Of a stretch of DNA of 64,000 nucleotides, positions 25,139 to 34,157 are shown in pieces; the first letter of the stretch is position 1, and each line of letters opens with the position of its first letter. The translations under genes and the position numbers were made by a program. The notes beneath the pieces were generated by a model, which saw only the letters and a list, made by a program, of their open reading frames with translations, ran no database searches and had not been told where the DNA came from. Origin of the DNA: Chitinophaga japonensis. GTDB lineage: Bacteria > Bacteroidota > Bacteroidia > Chitinophagales > Chitinophagaceae. The stretch covers positions 186,001-250,000 of the forward strand of contig NZ_VLLG01000004.1 of assembly GCF_007830125.1 (NCBI RefSeq), in the 5' to 3' direction.

Positions 25139-27169
25139 ATGGGAACTTTAGGAGGAATCAGCCTGCTGTTGATCGGGGGCATTGCCTTTCTGCTGTTTAT
25201 TATCATGTTTGCCTTTGCCAGTTTCTACAAGAAGATACCGCAGGGCAAAGCTATCGTGCGCACCGGTGTGGGCGGCGGTAAAGTAGCATTTAACAGGGGC
25301 ATGTATGTGATCCCCATCCTGCATAAAATGGAGATCATGGACATCTCCGTGAAAAAACTGCAGATAGAGCGCCTGGAAAATGAGGGATTGATCTGTAAGG
25401 ATAATATCCGGGCAGATATTAAAGTGGCCTTCTTCGTTCGCGTGAACAAGAATGTGGATGATGTGCTGAACGTAGCGCAGATAATCGGCACGGAAAGGGC
25501 TTCCGACGTAGATACCCTGCGAAACCTCTTTGAAGCCAAGTTCTCGGAAGCCCTGAAAACCGTAGGCAAGAAATTTGATTTTATTGAGTTGTATGAAGCC
25601 CGCCGGGAATTCCGTACGGAGATACTGAACATTATTGGTACTGACCTGAACGGTTATATCCTTGATGACTGCGCGATCGACTATCTTGAACAAACGGAAA
25701 TGCAATTCCTGAGCGCACAAAACATCCTCGATTCCCAGGGCATCAAGAAGATCACCGAGCTCACGGCTGAACAGAATATCAAGGCCAATCTCATCAAAAG
25801 GGAAGAGGAGAAAGTGATCAAGAAACAGAACGTGGAAGCACGTGAAGCCATTCTTGAACTGGAACGCCAGATGGCCGAGAAAGAGGAAAAACAGAGAAGG
25901 GAAATAGATAACATCAGGGCCCGCGAAAACGCCGAGATCGTCAAAGTCCGGGAGGAAGAGCGCCTGAAAGCAGAGACGGTGCGTATCAGAACAGACGAAT
26001 CCCTGGCCATACAGGAAGAAAACAAGCTCCGCCAGATCATTATCGCGGAAAAGAATAAACTGCGTACCGACGCGGTGGAAACGGAAAGGGTAGAGAAGGA
26101 CCGTGCCCTGGAAGTTACCGAACGTGAAAAGATCGTGACACTGGCCCAGATTGAGAAGGAGAAAACCCTGGAGCTGGAGCGCAAGAATATCCAGGATGTG
26201 ATCCGCGATCGCGTGCGCCTCGAGAAAGGGGTGGTGGAAGAGCAACAGGGTGTAAAAGACCTGGAAGCCTTCCGCGCTGTAGAGCGGGAGAAAACCGTAG
26301 GCATCACAAAGGCCAGCCAGCAGGCGGAGGAAAAACTGATCTACACCGTAAAGGCGGCGGAAGCAGAAAAAAAGGCCGCGGAAGAAAAAGCCCGGCAACT
26401 GATCATTGACGCGGAGGCCAAAAAAGAAGCGGCGGTGAAACAGGCGGAAGCCCGCAAGATACTGGCGGAAGCGCAGGCCAGGGAAGAAGCTACACTGGGC
26501 CTGTCAGAAGCGGAAGTAATGATAGCGAAAGCGGATGCTGCGGAAAGACAGGGTATCGTGGACGCTACCGTAATAGAGAAAGTGGCGGAAGCAAAACGCA
26601 AGGAAGGGCTCACCGAGGCCGAGGTAACCAAGGAAAAAGCCCTGGCGGAAGCTGCCGGCATCCAGGAAAAAGCGGAAGCCATGAAGAAGCTGGATGCGGT
26701 AGGTAAAGAGCACGAGGAGTTCAAGCTCATGCTGAACAAGGATAAGGAGATTGCCCTGGCGCAGATCAATATCCAGAGAGATATTGCAGATGCGCAGGCA
26801 GTGGTGCTGGGAGACGCGCTGAAGAACGCGAGGATCGATATTGTGGGCGGAGAAACCATGTTCTTCCAGCATATCGTAAACCAGGTATCCAACGCGCGTG
26901 GCTTTGACCGGCTGATCAATGAAAGCGAGCACGCCTCGCATATCAAAACCGCGCTGATCGGCGACGGCAACGGCAATGGCGGAGACCTCATGGAACGTAT
27001 ACGGGCCTTCGCGGAGAAATATAATATTTCATCCAACGACATAAAAAATCTCTCGATCTCATCCCTGCTCCTGAAGATGCAGCAGGATAGCACCGAGGGC
27101 GACCGCTCCTCCCTGCTGAACCTGGCCGAGCTGGCCAGCAGCCTGGGCATCGCCAACAAAAAACTGTAA
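25139..27169 (+). CDS. Flotillin family (SPFH/band 7) protein
   Basis: A 676-residue flotillin of YqiK type. It has an N-terminal membrane helix (residues 6-29), an SPFH/band-7 domain (about 30-200, KKIPQGKAIVRTGVGGGKV to AIDYLEQTEMQFLSAQN), a very long charged coiled coil rich in Glu/Lys/Ala (about 200-560) and a C-terminal tail. Flotillins form large cages or rafts at the membrane and cooperate with the OB-fold partner encoded upstream. The coiled coil is longer than in FloT of Bacillus (about 500 residues). The AAA ATPase gene follows 8 bp after the stop. Confidence 0.94.
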   Translation: MGTLGGISLLLIGGIAFLLFIIMFAFASFYKKIPQGKAIVRTGVGGGKVAFNRGMYVIPILHKMEIMDISVKKLQIERLENEGLICKDNIRADIKVAFFVRVNKNVDDVLNVAQIIGTERASDVDTLRNLFEAKFSEALKTVGKKFDFIELYEARREFRTEILNIIGTDLNGYILDDCAIDYLEQTEMQFLSAQNILDSQGIKKITELTAEQNIKANLIKREEEKVIKKQNVEAREAILELERQMAEKEEKQRREIDNIRARENAEIVKVREEERLKAETVRIRTDESLAIQEENKLRQIIIAEKNKLRTDAVETERVEKDRALEVTEREKIVTLAQIEKEKTLELERKNIQDVIRDRVRLEKGVVEEQQGVKDLEAFRAVEREKTVGITKASQQAEEKLIYTVKAAEAEKKAAEEKARQLIIDAEAKKEAAVKQAEARKILAEAQAREEATLGLSEAEVMIAKADAAERQGIVDATVIEKVAEAKRKEGLTEAEVTKEKALAEAAGIQEKAEAMKKLDAVGKEHEEFKLMLNKDKEIALAQINIQRDIADAQAVVLGDALKNARIDIVGGETMFFQHIVNQVSNARGFDRLINESEHASHIKTALIGDGNGNGGDLMERIRAFAEKYNISSNDIKNLSISSLLLKMQQDSTEGDRSSLLNLAELASSLGIANKKL

Positions 27170-27177
27170 GCATTGAA

Positions 27178-30100
27178 ATGAACACTCCCGACAAACATAT
27201 ACTGGACTCCGGCACCTATGAGATCATCCGCAACCGTTTGAACGAACAACGGCTTGACCTGGAGCAGCGCCTGGCCAGGCTGAACGCTGCCCGGAAAGAC
27301 ATCTTCAATTCCTCCGGTTTTCAGCTCATTGCCAACCAGCGTATCACTACGGAAAACAGCGGCGTGGCCCGCGGGATCATGGCCCTGGGAGATCTGGCCA
27401 TCTTTGCCTACAATGTTCATTTCGGGCTAAGGGAGGAGATCCGGCTGAGCGATGTTTTCAGCATCTATAAATTCAGCGGCGATCATTTTGAACCGCAACC
27501 ATTGACGTTGATTGAGGACGAGAATTTTGTGACGGACTTCACCAACCTTTACAAGTATTACCGCGAGTCCATTTTTGCGCGTTTCACCAAAACGGAGAAC
27601 TACCTCTACATGATCTTCCAGACCGGGAAAAGCCCGGACGACAGGAAGGCCTTTAAATGGTTGATAAAGGGGGACCAGTTGGTGTACATGGACGATCGCA
27701 GTGTGCACGAAGTGAGGAAAGCGCCGCAGCATGATTTTGAATGGATCAGGACTGATCTCAGTCACCGCCGCCTCGGTTTGTTCCCGCATGTTTCGATACT
27801 GGACAAGGTCTTTATCGAAGCGATGAACGGTGACGTTACTTTCAAGATCGAGAATAACACGGACGTTGGCAAAGGCATTTATTCCGAGCCGGTAATGAAT
27901 AAAGACCAGCAGTTGGACGATGCGGAGTATTACTATGCCGACCTGGGTAACCTGATCGTGATCAGGATCAAGCCGTACCAGGAAGATTTCAGGGCCTTTA
28001 TTTTCAATGTGCGTACCAGGCAGGTAATCGCCATTCCTACTTTGCTGGATGCGGCTGTGCTGCTGCCGGACAACCAGGGCCTGATATTTCCCAACGGCTA
28101 CTACCTGCAGAACGGCGAGCACAAGCTGTTTGAATCGGATATCACGAAGCTGGAATTTGTTCGCGGTGTTGCTTCGCCCAACGGGGAGGATTTCCTGTAC
28201 GTTTTCTACCAGAAAACAACCAATACTTACCTGCTGATGTCCTACAACATGATCGTTCAGCAGGTGGAAACGCCCATTATCTGTAACGGCTTTGCCCTGT
28301 TTGACGATGGGACGCTGATATATTTCCGCTCGGAGGCGGAAGCGGTCAGGCATCACCAGGTGCAGATCTGGCAAACGCCCTACACCGCCATGCTGCAGGA
28401 AAATCCTGCCATGAGCAACAATGTGCTCTACAAGATCGGCAATAAGGATATTGTGAGCGCCATGAGTGAATGCCGGGAGGTGATCCAACTCTTGCAGAAG
28501 GAAGACAGCTACGAGAACCTCTACGAGGATATTTATAAAAGGACCAATGATATCCTCGACGCCTATTTCTGGATCAGGCAGGAGGATACATTCAACGTCG
28601 CCGCGCCTTTGTCGCAGATCCGGGAAACCGCCAATACCGCCGTCGACGAGTTTGCCAAAGTGCAGGCGCAGCGCAAGCACGCCTCGGACGCCTTAAAAGC
28701 AATGGAGAAACAGGTAAACCAGTTGGTGGTGGACGTAAAGAATGCCTCCATCACCTCGCTGGATCAGTTGGTAACCCTGCTGGCCGCTACCCGTAGCATG
28801 CAGGGCGGTGTGATCGATCTGCTGAATGTGCGGTATATGGATACCCGGGCCGTGAACGCGCTGAAGGAAACCCTGCAGCACTATAACACCTCGCTGTCCC
28901 GGGACACGGTCCAATTCCTGCTCAAAGAAGAAGCGCTGGCGCCTTATGAGGCCATGGTGGCGGAACAGCGGCAGGCCGTAGCCGGGGTGACGAAAGTCAT
29001 CGAGGCGCAGCCCGTGGAGGAAGCGGTGAAAGGCATCGCCGGGGGGCTGGAAATGCTGATCGATATTCTCAACAGCCTCAAGATCGATGATACGACCCAA
29101 ACCACCCGGATCGTAGAGAAGATATCCCTGATCTTTGCCGCCCTGAACGAGGTAAAGGCAGACCTGGTGCGTACCACCACGGCGCTGCGCTCCAAGGAAT
29201 CTACCGGGGAGTTCTATGCGCAGCTTACCTTGCTTGACCAGAGCATTGTTAACTTCCTGGACCTTTCCACCTCGCCTGAAAAGTGCGAGGACTATTTTAC
29301 GAAGATCAGCGTCCAGGTCGAAGAGTTGGAAAGCAGGTTTGCGGATTTTGAAGAATTCGTGCTTAAAATAGCAGACAAGCGGGATGAGGTGATCAAGGCT
29401 TTCAATGGCAAAAAGGAACTGCTGATCGCGCAGATCAATAAACGTACCTCCGCACTGGAGCAGATCGGTCTCCGGGTACTGAAGAATATCGAGAACAAGG
29501 CGCAGTCCTTCACCGATAAGGAAAGTATTTACGCCTTCTTTTCCGCCGACCTGATGATCGACAAGGTGCGCGACCTGGTAGAGGAGCTGAAGGGGATGGG
29601 AGATGTAGCCAAGGCCGAGAACCTTGATAACCTCCTGAAAGTGTCCCGGGAAACAGCGTTGCGCAGCCTTAAGGACAAAGCGGACCTGTTTGCGGACGGG
29701 CAGAATGTCATTTCCCTCGGCGCTTATAAATTCGTGGTCAACAAGCAGGTGCTTGACCTCACCATCGTTCGCCGCAACGACCGGCTGTTCTATCACCTGA
29801 TCGGCACCAGCTTTTACAAGGAGGTAAGCGCAGAATCGCTGTACCGGCACCGCGCCATCTGGGAACAGGAGCTGATCTCCGAGAATAACGCCGTTTATCG
29901 CGCGGAATACCTGGCCTACCAGGCGTTTAAGGAAAGCCAGTTGCATGATGCCCACTGGGATCATGCGGCATTCATCAACGACCGTACGGAGCGCGACTAC
30001 GCAGGCGCCTACCTGAAAGGCGTGCATAATACCGATGCCATCCTCATTTTCCAGGGACTGCGGAAACTGCAGGAGGAGCTCGGCATCCTTCAGTTTGCCC

Positions 30101-32016
30101 CGGCGGTACGTGTAGCGGCCCAGCTATACTGGTTTACACTGGATGAAGCGGCGCAAACCAGGCTGCAGCAGCTCATTACGGCGGCCTACGCTATCCAGCA
30201 GAGCTTCCCGGGAAGCGACCGTGCTACCTTCGTGGAGAAGGAAATAGTAGCGCGTTACCAGGAGGTGGCGGCAGCCTGGGAGGCCGTCAGCGCGGAAGAG
30301 GTAGCGCATTACCTGTACCTGGAGCTTTCACGGGCGCGGCATTTTACCTGTAGCGAACAGGCGCTTCACCTTAAGAAGGATTTCCGGGAATACCTGCAGG
30401 CGCAGAAACGGGCCGAGCTTTTTATGCAGGAAGCAAATAACGTCGCCTTCAGCACTATGGAGCGTTTTTTTATCATCCGGAGCTGGCTGAAGGCCTTCCT
30501 GCAATCACAGCAAGCGGGCAGGGAGGATCAGTACCTCGACGAAGCGGTTTGCCTGCTCCTGTTCAGCGGTCACCATTACCGGGAAAGGGCCGCATCGGAC
30601 ACCCTCCAACTGGAGGGCCTGAAAGGCACCCATGCGGTGATACCGGAAGGAGGGAGGTATACGCTCAGTTATCATGGCTTCATGCAGAAGATGCAGGTAT
30701 ATTTCCAGGCCATCGTGCCGGCATTTGCGGCTTTCAGCCAGGAGAAGGGGCAACTGGTGGCAGCCTACCGGCAGCAGTTGAAAATAAAGGAATTCGAGCC
30801 CAGGGTGTTGAGCTCATTCGTGCGCAACCGGCTTATCAGTGAAGTATATTTTCCCCTGATCGGCGCCAATCTCGCCAAGCAGATCGGGGCGGCGGGAGAC
30901 GATAAGCGTACTGCCCGCATGGGTATGCTATTGCTGGTGTCGCCCCCGGGCTACGGCAAAACAACCCTGATGGAATACCTGGCCAAAACGATGGGGCTGC
31001 ATTTTGTAAAGATCAACGGTCCCACTATTGGCCACAACATCACGTCCATCGATCCGCTGGAAGCCACCACTTCCGGGGCGCGAGAGGAGCTGAAGAAGAT
31101 CAACCTCTCGTTTGAAATGGCCGATAACGTGATGTTGTATATTGACGATATCCAGCACTGCAGCCCGGAGTTCCTGCAGAAATTCATTTCCCTGGCCGAC
31201 GGCCAGCGTAAAATGGATGGCATCTTCGAGGGAGAAAGCAAAACCTATGACCTGCGCGGAAAGCGGTTCTGCGTGGTGATGGCGGGCAATCCCTATACTG
31301 AAAGCGGCGAGCAGTTCAAGATACCCGACATGCTGGCCAACCGCGCGGATGTATACAACCTGGGGGATGTAGTGGGCGCGTCGGACCAGCTCTTTAAGCT
31401 AAGCATGATCGAAAACTCCGTGGCGGAGAACAGCTATCTCCAGCGGATCGCCAGCCGTAGCTTTGAAGACCTTTACAAGCTGGTCAATTATATAGAGGTG
31501 GGCGCAGACCTGCTACCCGAGCTGGAAGGCAATTACAACCAGCAGGAGATAGAGGACGCCATAGCGGTATTGAAGAATGTACTGCTTATACGCGACATCG
31601 TGATGCGCGTGAACCAGCAATACATTGCCAGCGCCGCCATGAAAGACGCCTATCGCACGGAGCCCCCGTTCAAATTGCAGGGCTCTTACCGTAACATGAA
31701 CAAAATGGCCGGGAAGGTGGTGCCCCTCATGAATGCGGAGGAGGTCAGCACGCTGATCCGCTCGCACTACGAAGGAGAGTCCCAGACCCTGACCTCCGAC
31801 GCGGAAGCGAATTTGCTGAAGCTGAAAGAGATCGCCGGCCTCCTGACGGCAGAAGAGGCGCGGCGCTGGGAACAGATCAGGGAGATCTTCCGGAAGAATA
31901 ACAAATTCGGCGGACTGGAAGCCAACGATACGTCCGGGCAAATGCTGCTGCAGCTCAGCTCATTTAATGAGCACCTGGAAGCGATTGCAAAAGCGATGGT
32001 CCGCAGGAATGCCTGA
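27178..32016 (+). CDS. DUF3686-family giant AAA ATPase
   Basis: A 1612-residue protein of the DUF3686 family, often annotated as DNA-repair ATPase without experimental support. The N-terminal ~450 residues look like beta-rich repeats, followed by a helical/coiled-coil middle (~480-900). Near the C-terminus is a AAA module with Walker A SPPGYGKTT (Lys1261), Walker B VMLYIDDIQ (Asp1323/Asp1324) and a sensor/arginine region around MLANRADVYNLGDV. No signal peptide or TM is seen. Last gene of the operon, 8 bp after flotillin. By analogy with Vps4-ESCRT-III it could remodel PspA or flotillin assemblies; this is inference. Confidence 0.9.
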   Translation: MNTPDKHILDSGTYEIIRNRLNEQRLDLEQRLARLNAARKDIFNSSGFQLIANQRITTENSGVARGIMALGDLAIFAYNVHFGLREEIRLSDVFSIYKFSGDHFEPQPLTLIEDENFVTDFTNLYKYYRESIFARFTKTENYLYMIFQTGKSPDDRKAFKWLIKGDQLVYMDDRSVHEVRKAPQHDFEWIRTDLSHRRLGLFPHVSILDKVFIEAMNGDVTFKIENNTDVGKGIYSEPVMNKDQQLDDAEYYYADLGNLIVIRIKPYQEDFRAFIFNVRTRQVIAIPTLLDAAVLLPDNQGLIFPNGYYLQNGEHKLFESDITKLEFVRGVASPNGEDFLYVFYQKTTNTYLLMSYNMIVQQVETPIICNGFALFDDGTLIYFRSEAEAVRHHQVQIWQTPYTAMLQENPAMSNNVLYKIGNKDIVSAMSECREVIQLLQKEDSYENLYEDIYKRTNDILDAYFWIRQEDTFNVAAPLSQIRETANTAVDEFAKVQAQRKHASDALKAMEKQVNQLVVDVKNASITSLDQLVTLLAATRSMQGGVIDLLNVRYMDTRAVNALKETLQHYNTSLSRDTVQFLLKEEALAPYEAMVAEQRQAVAGVTKVIEAQPVEEAVKGIAGGLEMLIDILNSLKIDDTTQTTRIVEKISLIFAALNEVKADLVRTTTALRSKESTGEFYAQLTLLDQSIVNFLDLSTSPEKCEDYFTKISVQVEELESRFADFEEFVLKIADKRDEVIKAFNGKKELLIAQINKRTSALEQIGLRVLKNIENKAQSFTDKESIYAFFSADLMIDKVRDLVEELKGMGDVAKAENLDNLLKVSRETALRSLKDKADLFADGQNVISLGAYKFVVNKQVLDLTIVRRNDRLFYHLIGTSFYKEVSAESLYRHRAIWEQELISENNAVYRAEYLAYQAFKESQLHDAHWDHAAFINDRTERDYAGAYLKGVHNTDAILIFQGLRKLQEELGILQFAPAVRVAAQLYWFTLDEAAQTRLQQLITAAYAIQQSFPGSDRATFVEKEIVARYQEVAAAWEAVSAEEVAHYLYLELSRARHFTCSEQALHLKKDFREYLQAQKRAELFMQEANNVAFSTMERFFIIRSWLKAFLQSQQAGREDQYLDEAVCLLLFSGHHYRERAASDTLQLEGLKGTHAVIPEGGRYTLSYHGFMQKMQVYFQAIVPAFAAFSQEKGQLVAAYRQQLKIKEFEPRVLSSFVRNRLISEVYFPLIGANLAKQIGAAGDDKRTARMGMLLLVSPPGYGKTTLMEYLAKTMGLHFVKINGPTIGHNITSIDPLEATTSGAREELKKINLSFEMADNVMLYIDDIQHCSPEFLQKFISLADGQRKMDGIFEGESKTYDLRGKRFCVVMAGNPYTESGEQFKIPDMLANRADVYNLGDVVGASDQLFKLSMIENSVAENSYLQRIASRSFEDLYKLVNYIEVGADLLPELEGNYNQQEIEDAIAVLKNVLLIRDIVMRVNQQYIASAAMKDAYRTEPPFKLQGSYRNMNKMAGKVVPLMNAEEVSTLIRSHYEGESQTLTSDAEANLLKLKEIAGLLTAEEARRWEQIREIFRKNNKFGGLEANDTSGQMLLQLSSFNEHLEAIAKAMVRRNA

Positions 32017-32147
32017 TGCCGGCCACCCGCCCGTTCCCGCCATTTATGAACTATAGCCGGCCACTTACACAGTGACGAAAGGCCGTTAGGGAAGATATAT
32101 CGTATTTTACGGTGAAATGTTTGTGTTTCATCCCCAAATCTCCCTTT

Positions 32148-32471
32148 ATGAGACATGTATTCCGGGCCCTGGTCTTTGCCGCTTTTATGGTGGCATTCAG
32201 CAGTTGCTATACCTACCGGGTGGCCACTCATGCCCAGTCGGGCACAGGTGTTAAAAAAGTGACCGCCCACAGCTATTTCTGGGGCCTGGCGCAACAGAAG
32301 GATATTCCCACCCCCAACTGCGATACCCTGGGCATCTATGGCATGTCCGAAGTGCGGGTCAGGAACAACATCGGCTATGCGCTGATCACGATCGTTACCC
32401 TGGGCATCTACAGCCCGGTACAACTGGAATACAAATGCGGCAAACCCTGTCCTAAAACCAGTGAGCTATGA
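32148..32471 (+). CDS. Bor/Iss-like lipoprotein
   Basis: A 107-residue lipoprotein: signal ending in lipobox FSSC (Cys20), then a small beta domain with HSYFWGLAQQKDI and the hallmark TLGIYSPVQLEYKC of the phage-lambda Bor/Iss family, including the final cysteine. Bor proteins are outer-membrane lipoproteins linked to serum survival in E. coli; the role in Bacteroidota is unknown. ATG 32148 is preferred over the upstream start at 32112 because it gives a proper lipoprotein signal. Its stop overlaps the next start (ATGA), so the two genes are translationally coupled. Confidence 0.8.
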   Translation: MRHVFRALVFAAFMVAFSSCYTYRVATHAQSGTGVKKVTAHSYFWGLAQQKDIPTPNCDTLGIYGMSEVRVRNNIGYALITIVTLGIYSPVQLEYKCGKPCPKTSEL

Positions 32472-33967
32472 GCATGAAGATCTTCAAAACGAATGACACC
32501 ACCTGGGAGAACCAGCACGAAACATTCACATACAACATCGGGAACCGTTATGAGCTGGGAAATGGCGATGGCAACGCGGTGGACAGCTATAATGCCGCCA
32601 CCCGGGGCTTCCGGGAACTGATCAGGGAGGCGGTGACCGGGAACGGCCATTTACGCGGGCTGGGAGCGGGGTGGTCATGGACGCCCATTGCCGCCACGCC
32701 CGGCATTATCCTGGAAACAAAAGCGCTGAACACGGTCTTTACCATTACTCCTGCCAGTGTAAGCCCGGCCTATACCGGTGTACAGTCACAGCTTTTCCTG
32801 GCCCAGTGCGGAACGGGCATCTGGGAGCTGTCGGCCTTTTTAAAGTCGCGCGGCCTCTCCCTGAAAACCTCCGGGGCCAGCAACGGGCAAACCATTGCCG
32901 GCGCTATCTCCACCGGCGCACATGGCTCCGCATTTGATGTAGGGGCCGTACAGGATTATGTAACCGGCCTGCACCTCATTGTGGGTGGCAACCGCCACGT
33001 ATGGCTGGAGCGTGCATCCTACCCCGTAGTGTCGGAACATTTCACAGGGCTGATCCAGGCGGAGCTGGTACGGGACGACACCCTGTTCAATGCCGCGCTG
33101 GTAAGCTTTGGCAGCTTTGGTATCATACACGGCGTCATGATCGAAACAGAGCCGCTTTACCTGCTGGAAGCCTATATGCAGCAACGGCCGCTGGATCAGC
33201 AACTGCGCGCGATCATGGGATCGCTGGACTTCTCGCAGGCAACGCTTCCCTGCGGTAATGAACTGCCCTACCATTTCCAGGTGCTGATCAATCCCTACGA
33301 TAAAAAGAAGCCGGCCTATGTGACCACCATGTATAAAAGGCCTTACCGGGATAATTATAAAGCCCCAGTACGCAATTCAAAGGGGATTGGCCCCGGCGAT
33401 GATGCGCCCTGTTTTATAGGCCGGCTCACGGATGCCGTGCCCGGCCTGGTGCCCACGCTGGTCAATAAGCTGGTGGCAGGGTCGCTTTCCCCGTACGAAA
33501 AACAGTTTGGTATCCTGGGAGAGCTATTCAGCAATACCACCCTGCACGGTAAACTTTTAAGCGCCGCTATCGGCGTACCGGTAGAGCAGGTGAATGCGGT
33601 CATCGACCTGCTGTTCGCCGTTAACCAGACAAAAGGGCCTTTTGCCGGGCTCTTTGCTTTCCGCTATGTAAAGCAGTCCCGCGCCCTGCTGGCCTTTACC
33701 CGCTTTCCCTACACCTGCGTTATAGAACTGGACGCCGCTTTTTCCGCTACTACCTATGCATTTTACAGCGAAGTATGGAAAGAGCTGGACCGGAATAATA
33801 TTCCTTACACGTTTCACTGGGGCAAGGTAAATGAGCTTACGCCGGCCCGTTTGAAAAAGATGTACGGCGACAGTGTGGTGCAGTGGAAAGCATCCCGGAG
33901 CCAATTGATGGACCCGCAGGCGCTGGCCGTTTTCACGAACCCCGTCATACAGCAGTGGGGCTTGTAA
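32468..33967 (+). CDS. FAD-binding oxidase (aldonolactone/alditol oxidase-like)
   Basis: A 499-residue flavoprotein of the PCMH/VAO superfamily. The FAD-binding core has GASNGQTIAGAISTGAHGSA; the His in TGAHG (about residue 152) aligns with the covalent FAD histidine of aldonolactone oxidases. The C-terminal half matches the substrate domain only loosely and ends with a conserved-looking HWGKVNELTPARLKKMYGD, typical of D-arabinono-lactone/alditol oxidases. It would oxidise a sugar lactone or alditol with O2, giving H2O2. No signal peptide is seen. The start overlaps the stop of the Bor-like lipoprotein by 4 bp, an odd coupling. Confidence 0.85.
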   Translation: MSMKIFKTNDTTWENQHETFTYNIGNRYELGNGDGNAVDSYNAATRGFRELIREAVTGNGHLRGLGAGWSWTPIAATPGIILETKALNTVFTITPASVSPAYTGVQSQLFLAQCGTGIWELSAFLKSRGLSLKTSGASNGQTIAGAISTGAHGSAFDVGAVQDYVTGLHLIVGGNRHVWLERASYPVVSEHFTGLIQAELVRDDTLFNAALVSFGSFGIIHGVMIETEPLYLLEAYMQQRPLDQQLRAIMGSLDFSQATLPCGNELPYHFQVLINPYDKKKPAYVTTMYKRPYRDNYKAPVRNSKGIGPGDDAPCFIGRLTDAVPGLVPTLVNKLVAGSLSPYEKQFGILGELFSNTTLHGKLLSAAIGVPVEQVNAVIDLLFAVNQTKGPFAGLFAFRYVKQSRALLAFTRFPYTCVIELDAAFSATTYAFYSEVWKELDRNNIPYTFHWGKVNELTPARLKKMYGDSVVQWKASRSQLMDPQALAVFTNPVIQQWGL

Positions 33968-33996
33968 GCCCCGGATAAGCTGGTCCAAAAAATTAT

Positions 33997-34027
33997 TTTG
34001 TACTAATAAGTACAATATATATCTTTG
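33997..34027 (+). promoter_or_regulatory. Promoter upstream of the alpha/beta hydrolase
   Basis: TTTG at 33997-34000, exactly 19 bp, then TATCTTTG at 34020-34027. This is a consensus Bacteroidota promoter. Its spacer is filled by an 18-bp palindrome, so it is very probably repressed by a dimeric regulator. Confidence 0.75.
33998..34015. promoter_or_regulatory. 18-bp perfect palindrome, operator 1 (GTAC-N6-GTAC)
   Basis: ttgtact-aata-agtacaa is a perfect 7-4-7 inverted repeat inside the promoter, with core GTAC-TAATAA-GTAC. HxlR-family redox/quinone sensors are known to use GTAC-containing palindromes of this kind; assignment to that family is inference, as no such gene lies nearby. Confidence 0.65.
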
Positions 34028-34056
34028 TACGGGTTTCATCACTCAAAAGAAGAGAC

Positions 34057-34080
34057 TTCCCTGTGTGGGGACTTTTTTTT
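34057..34080 (+). terminator. Short stem plus T8 in the leader, possible attenuator
   Basis: A 5-bp stem (ttccc/gggga, one wobble pair) with a 5-nt loop ends at 34071, then one C and eight T residues (34073-34080). It lies ~25-45 nt after the predicted transcription start and before the second operator. The weak stem makes termination uncertain. Confidence 0.35.
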
Positions 34081-34089
34081 AACCATTAT

Positions 34090-34105
34090 TGTACTTAATG
34101 GTACA
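34090..34105. promoter_or_regulatory. Operator 2 (GTAC-N6-GTAC)
   Basis: tgtac-ttaatg-gtaca repeats the GTAC-N6-GTAC architecture of operator 1, with centres 91 bp apart. A pair of sites at this spacing could allow repression by looping or a roadblock downstream of the start. Confidence 0.55.
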
Positions 34106-34157
34106 GAATAGTAAAAGCCTGTTAACATGATCATTCATCATTTTAAAAAATACAAGT

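Noticed and set aside
27178-32016. DNA-repair role suggested by common annotation of DUF3686 proteins
   Set aside because: The neighbours are membrane-remodelling proteins and no DNA-binding or SMC-type motif is visible.
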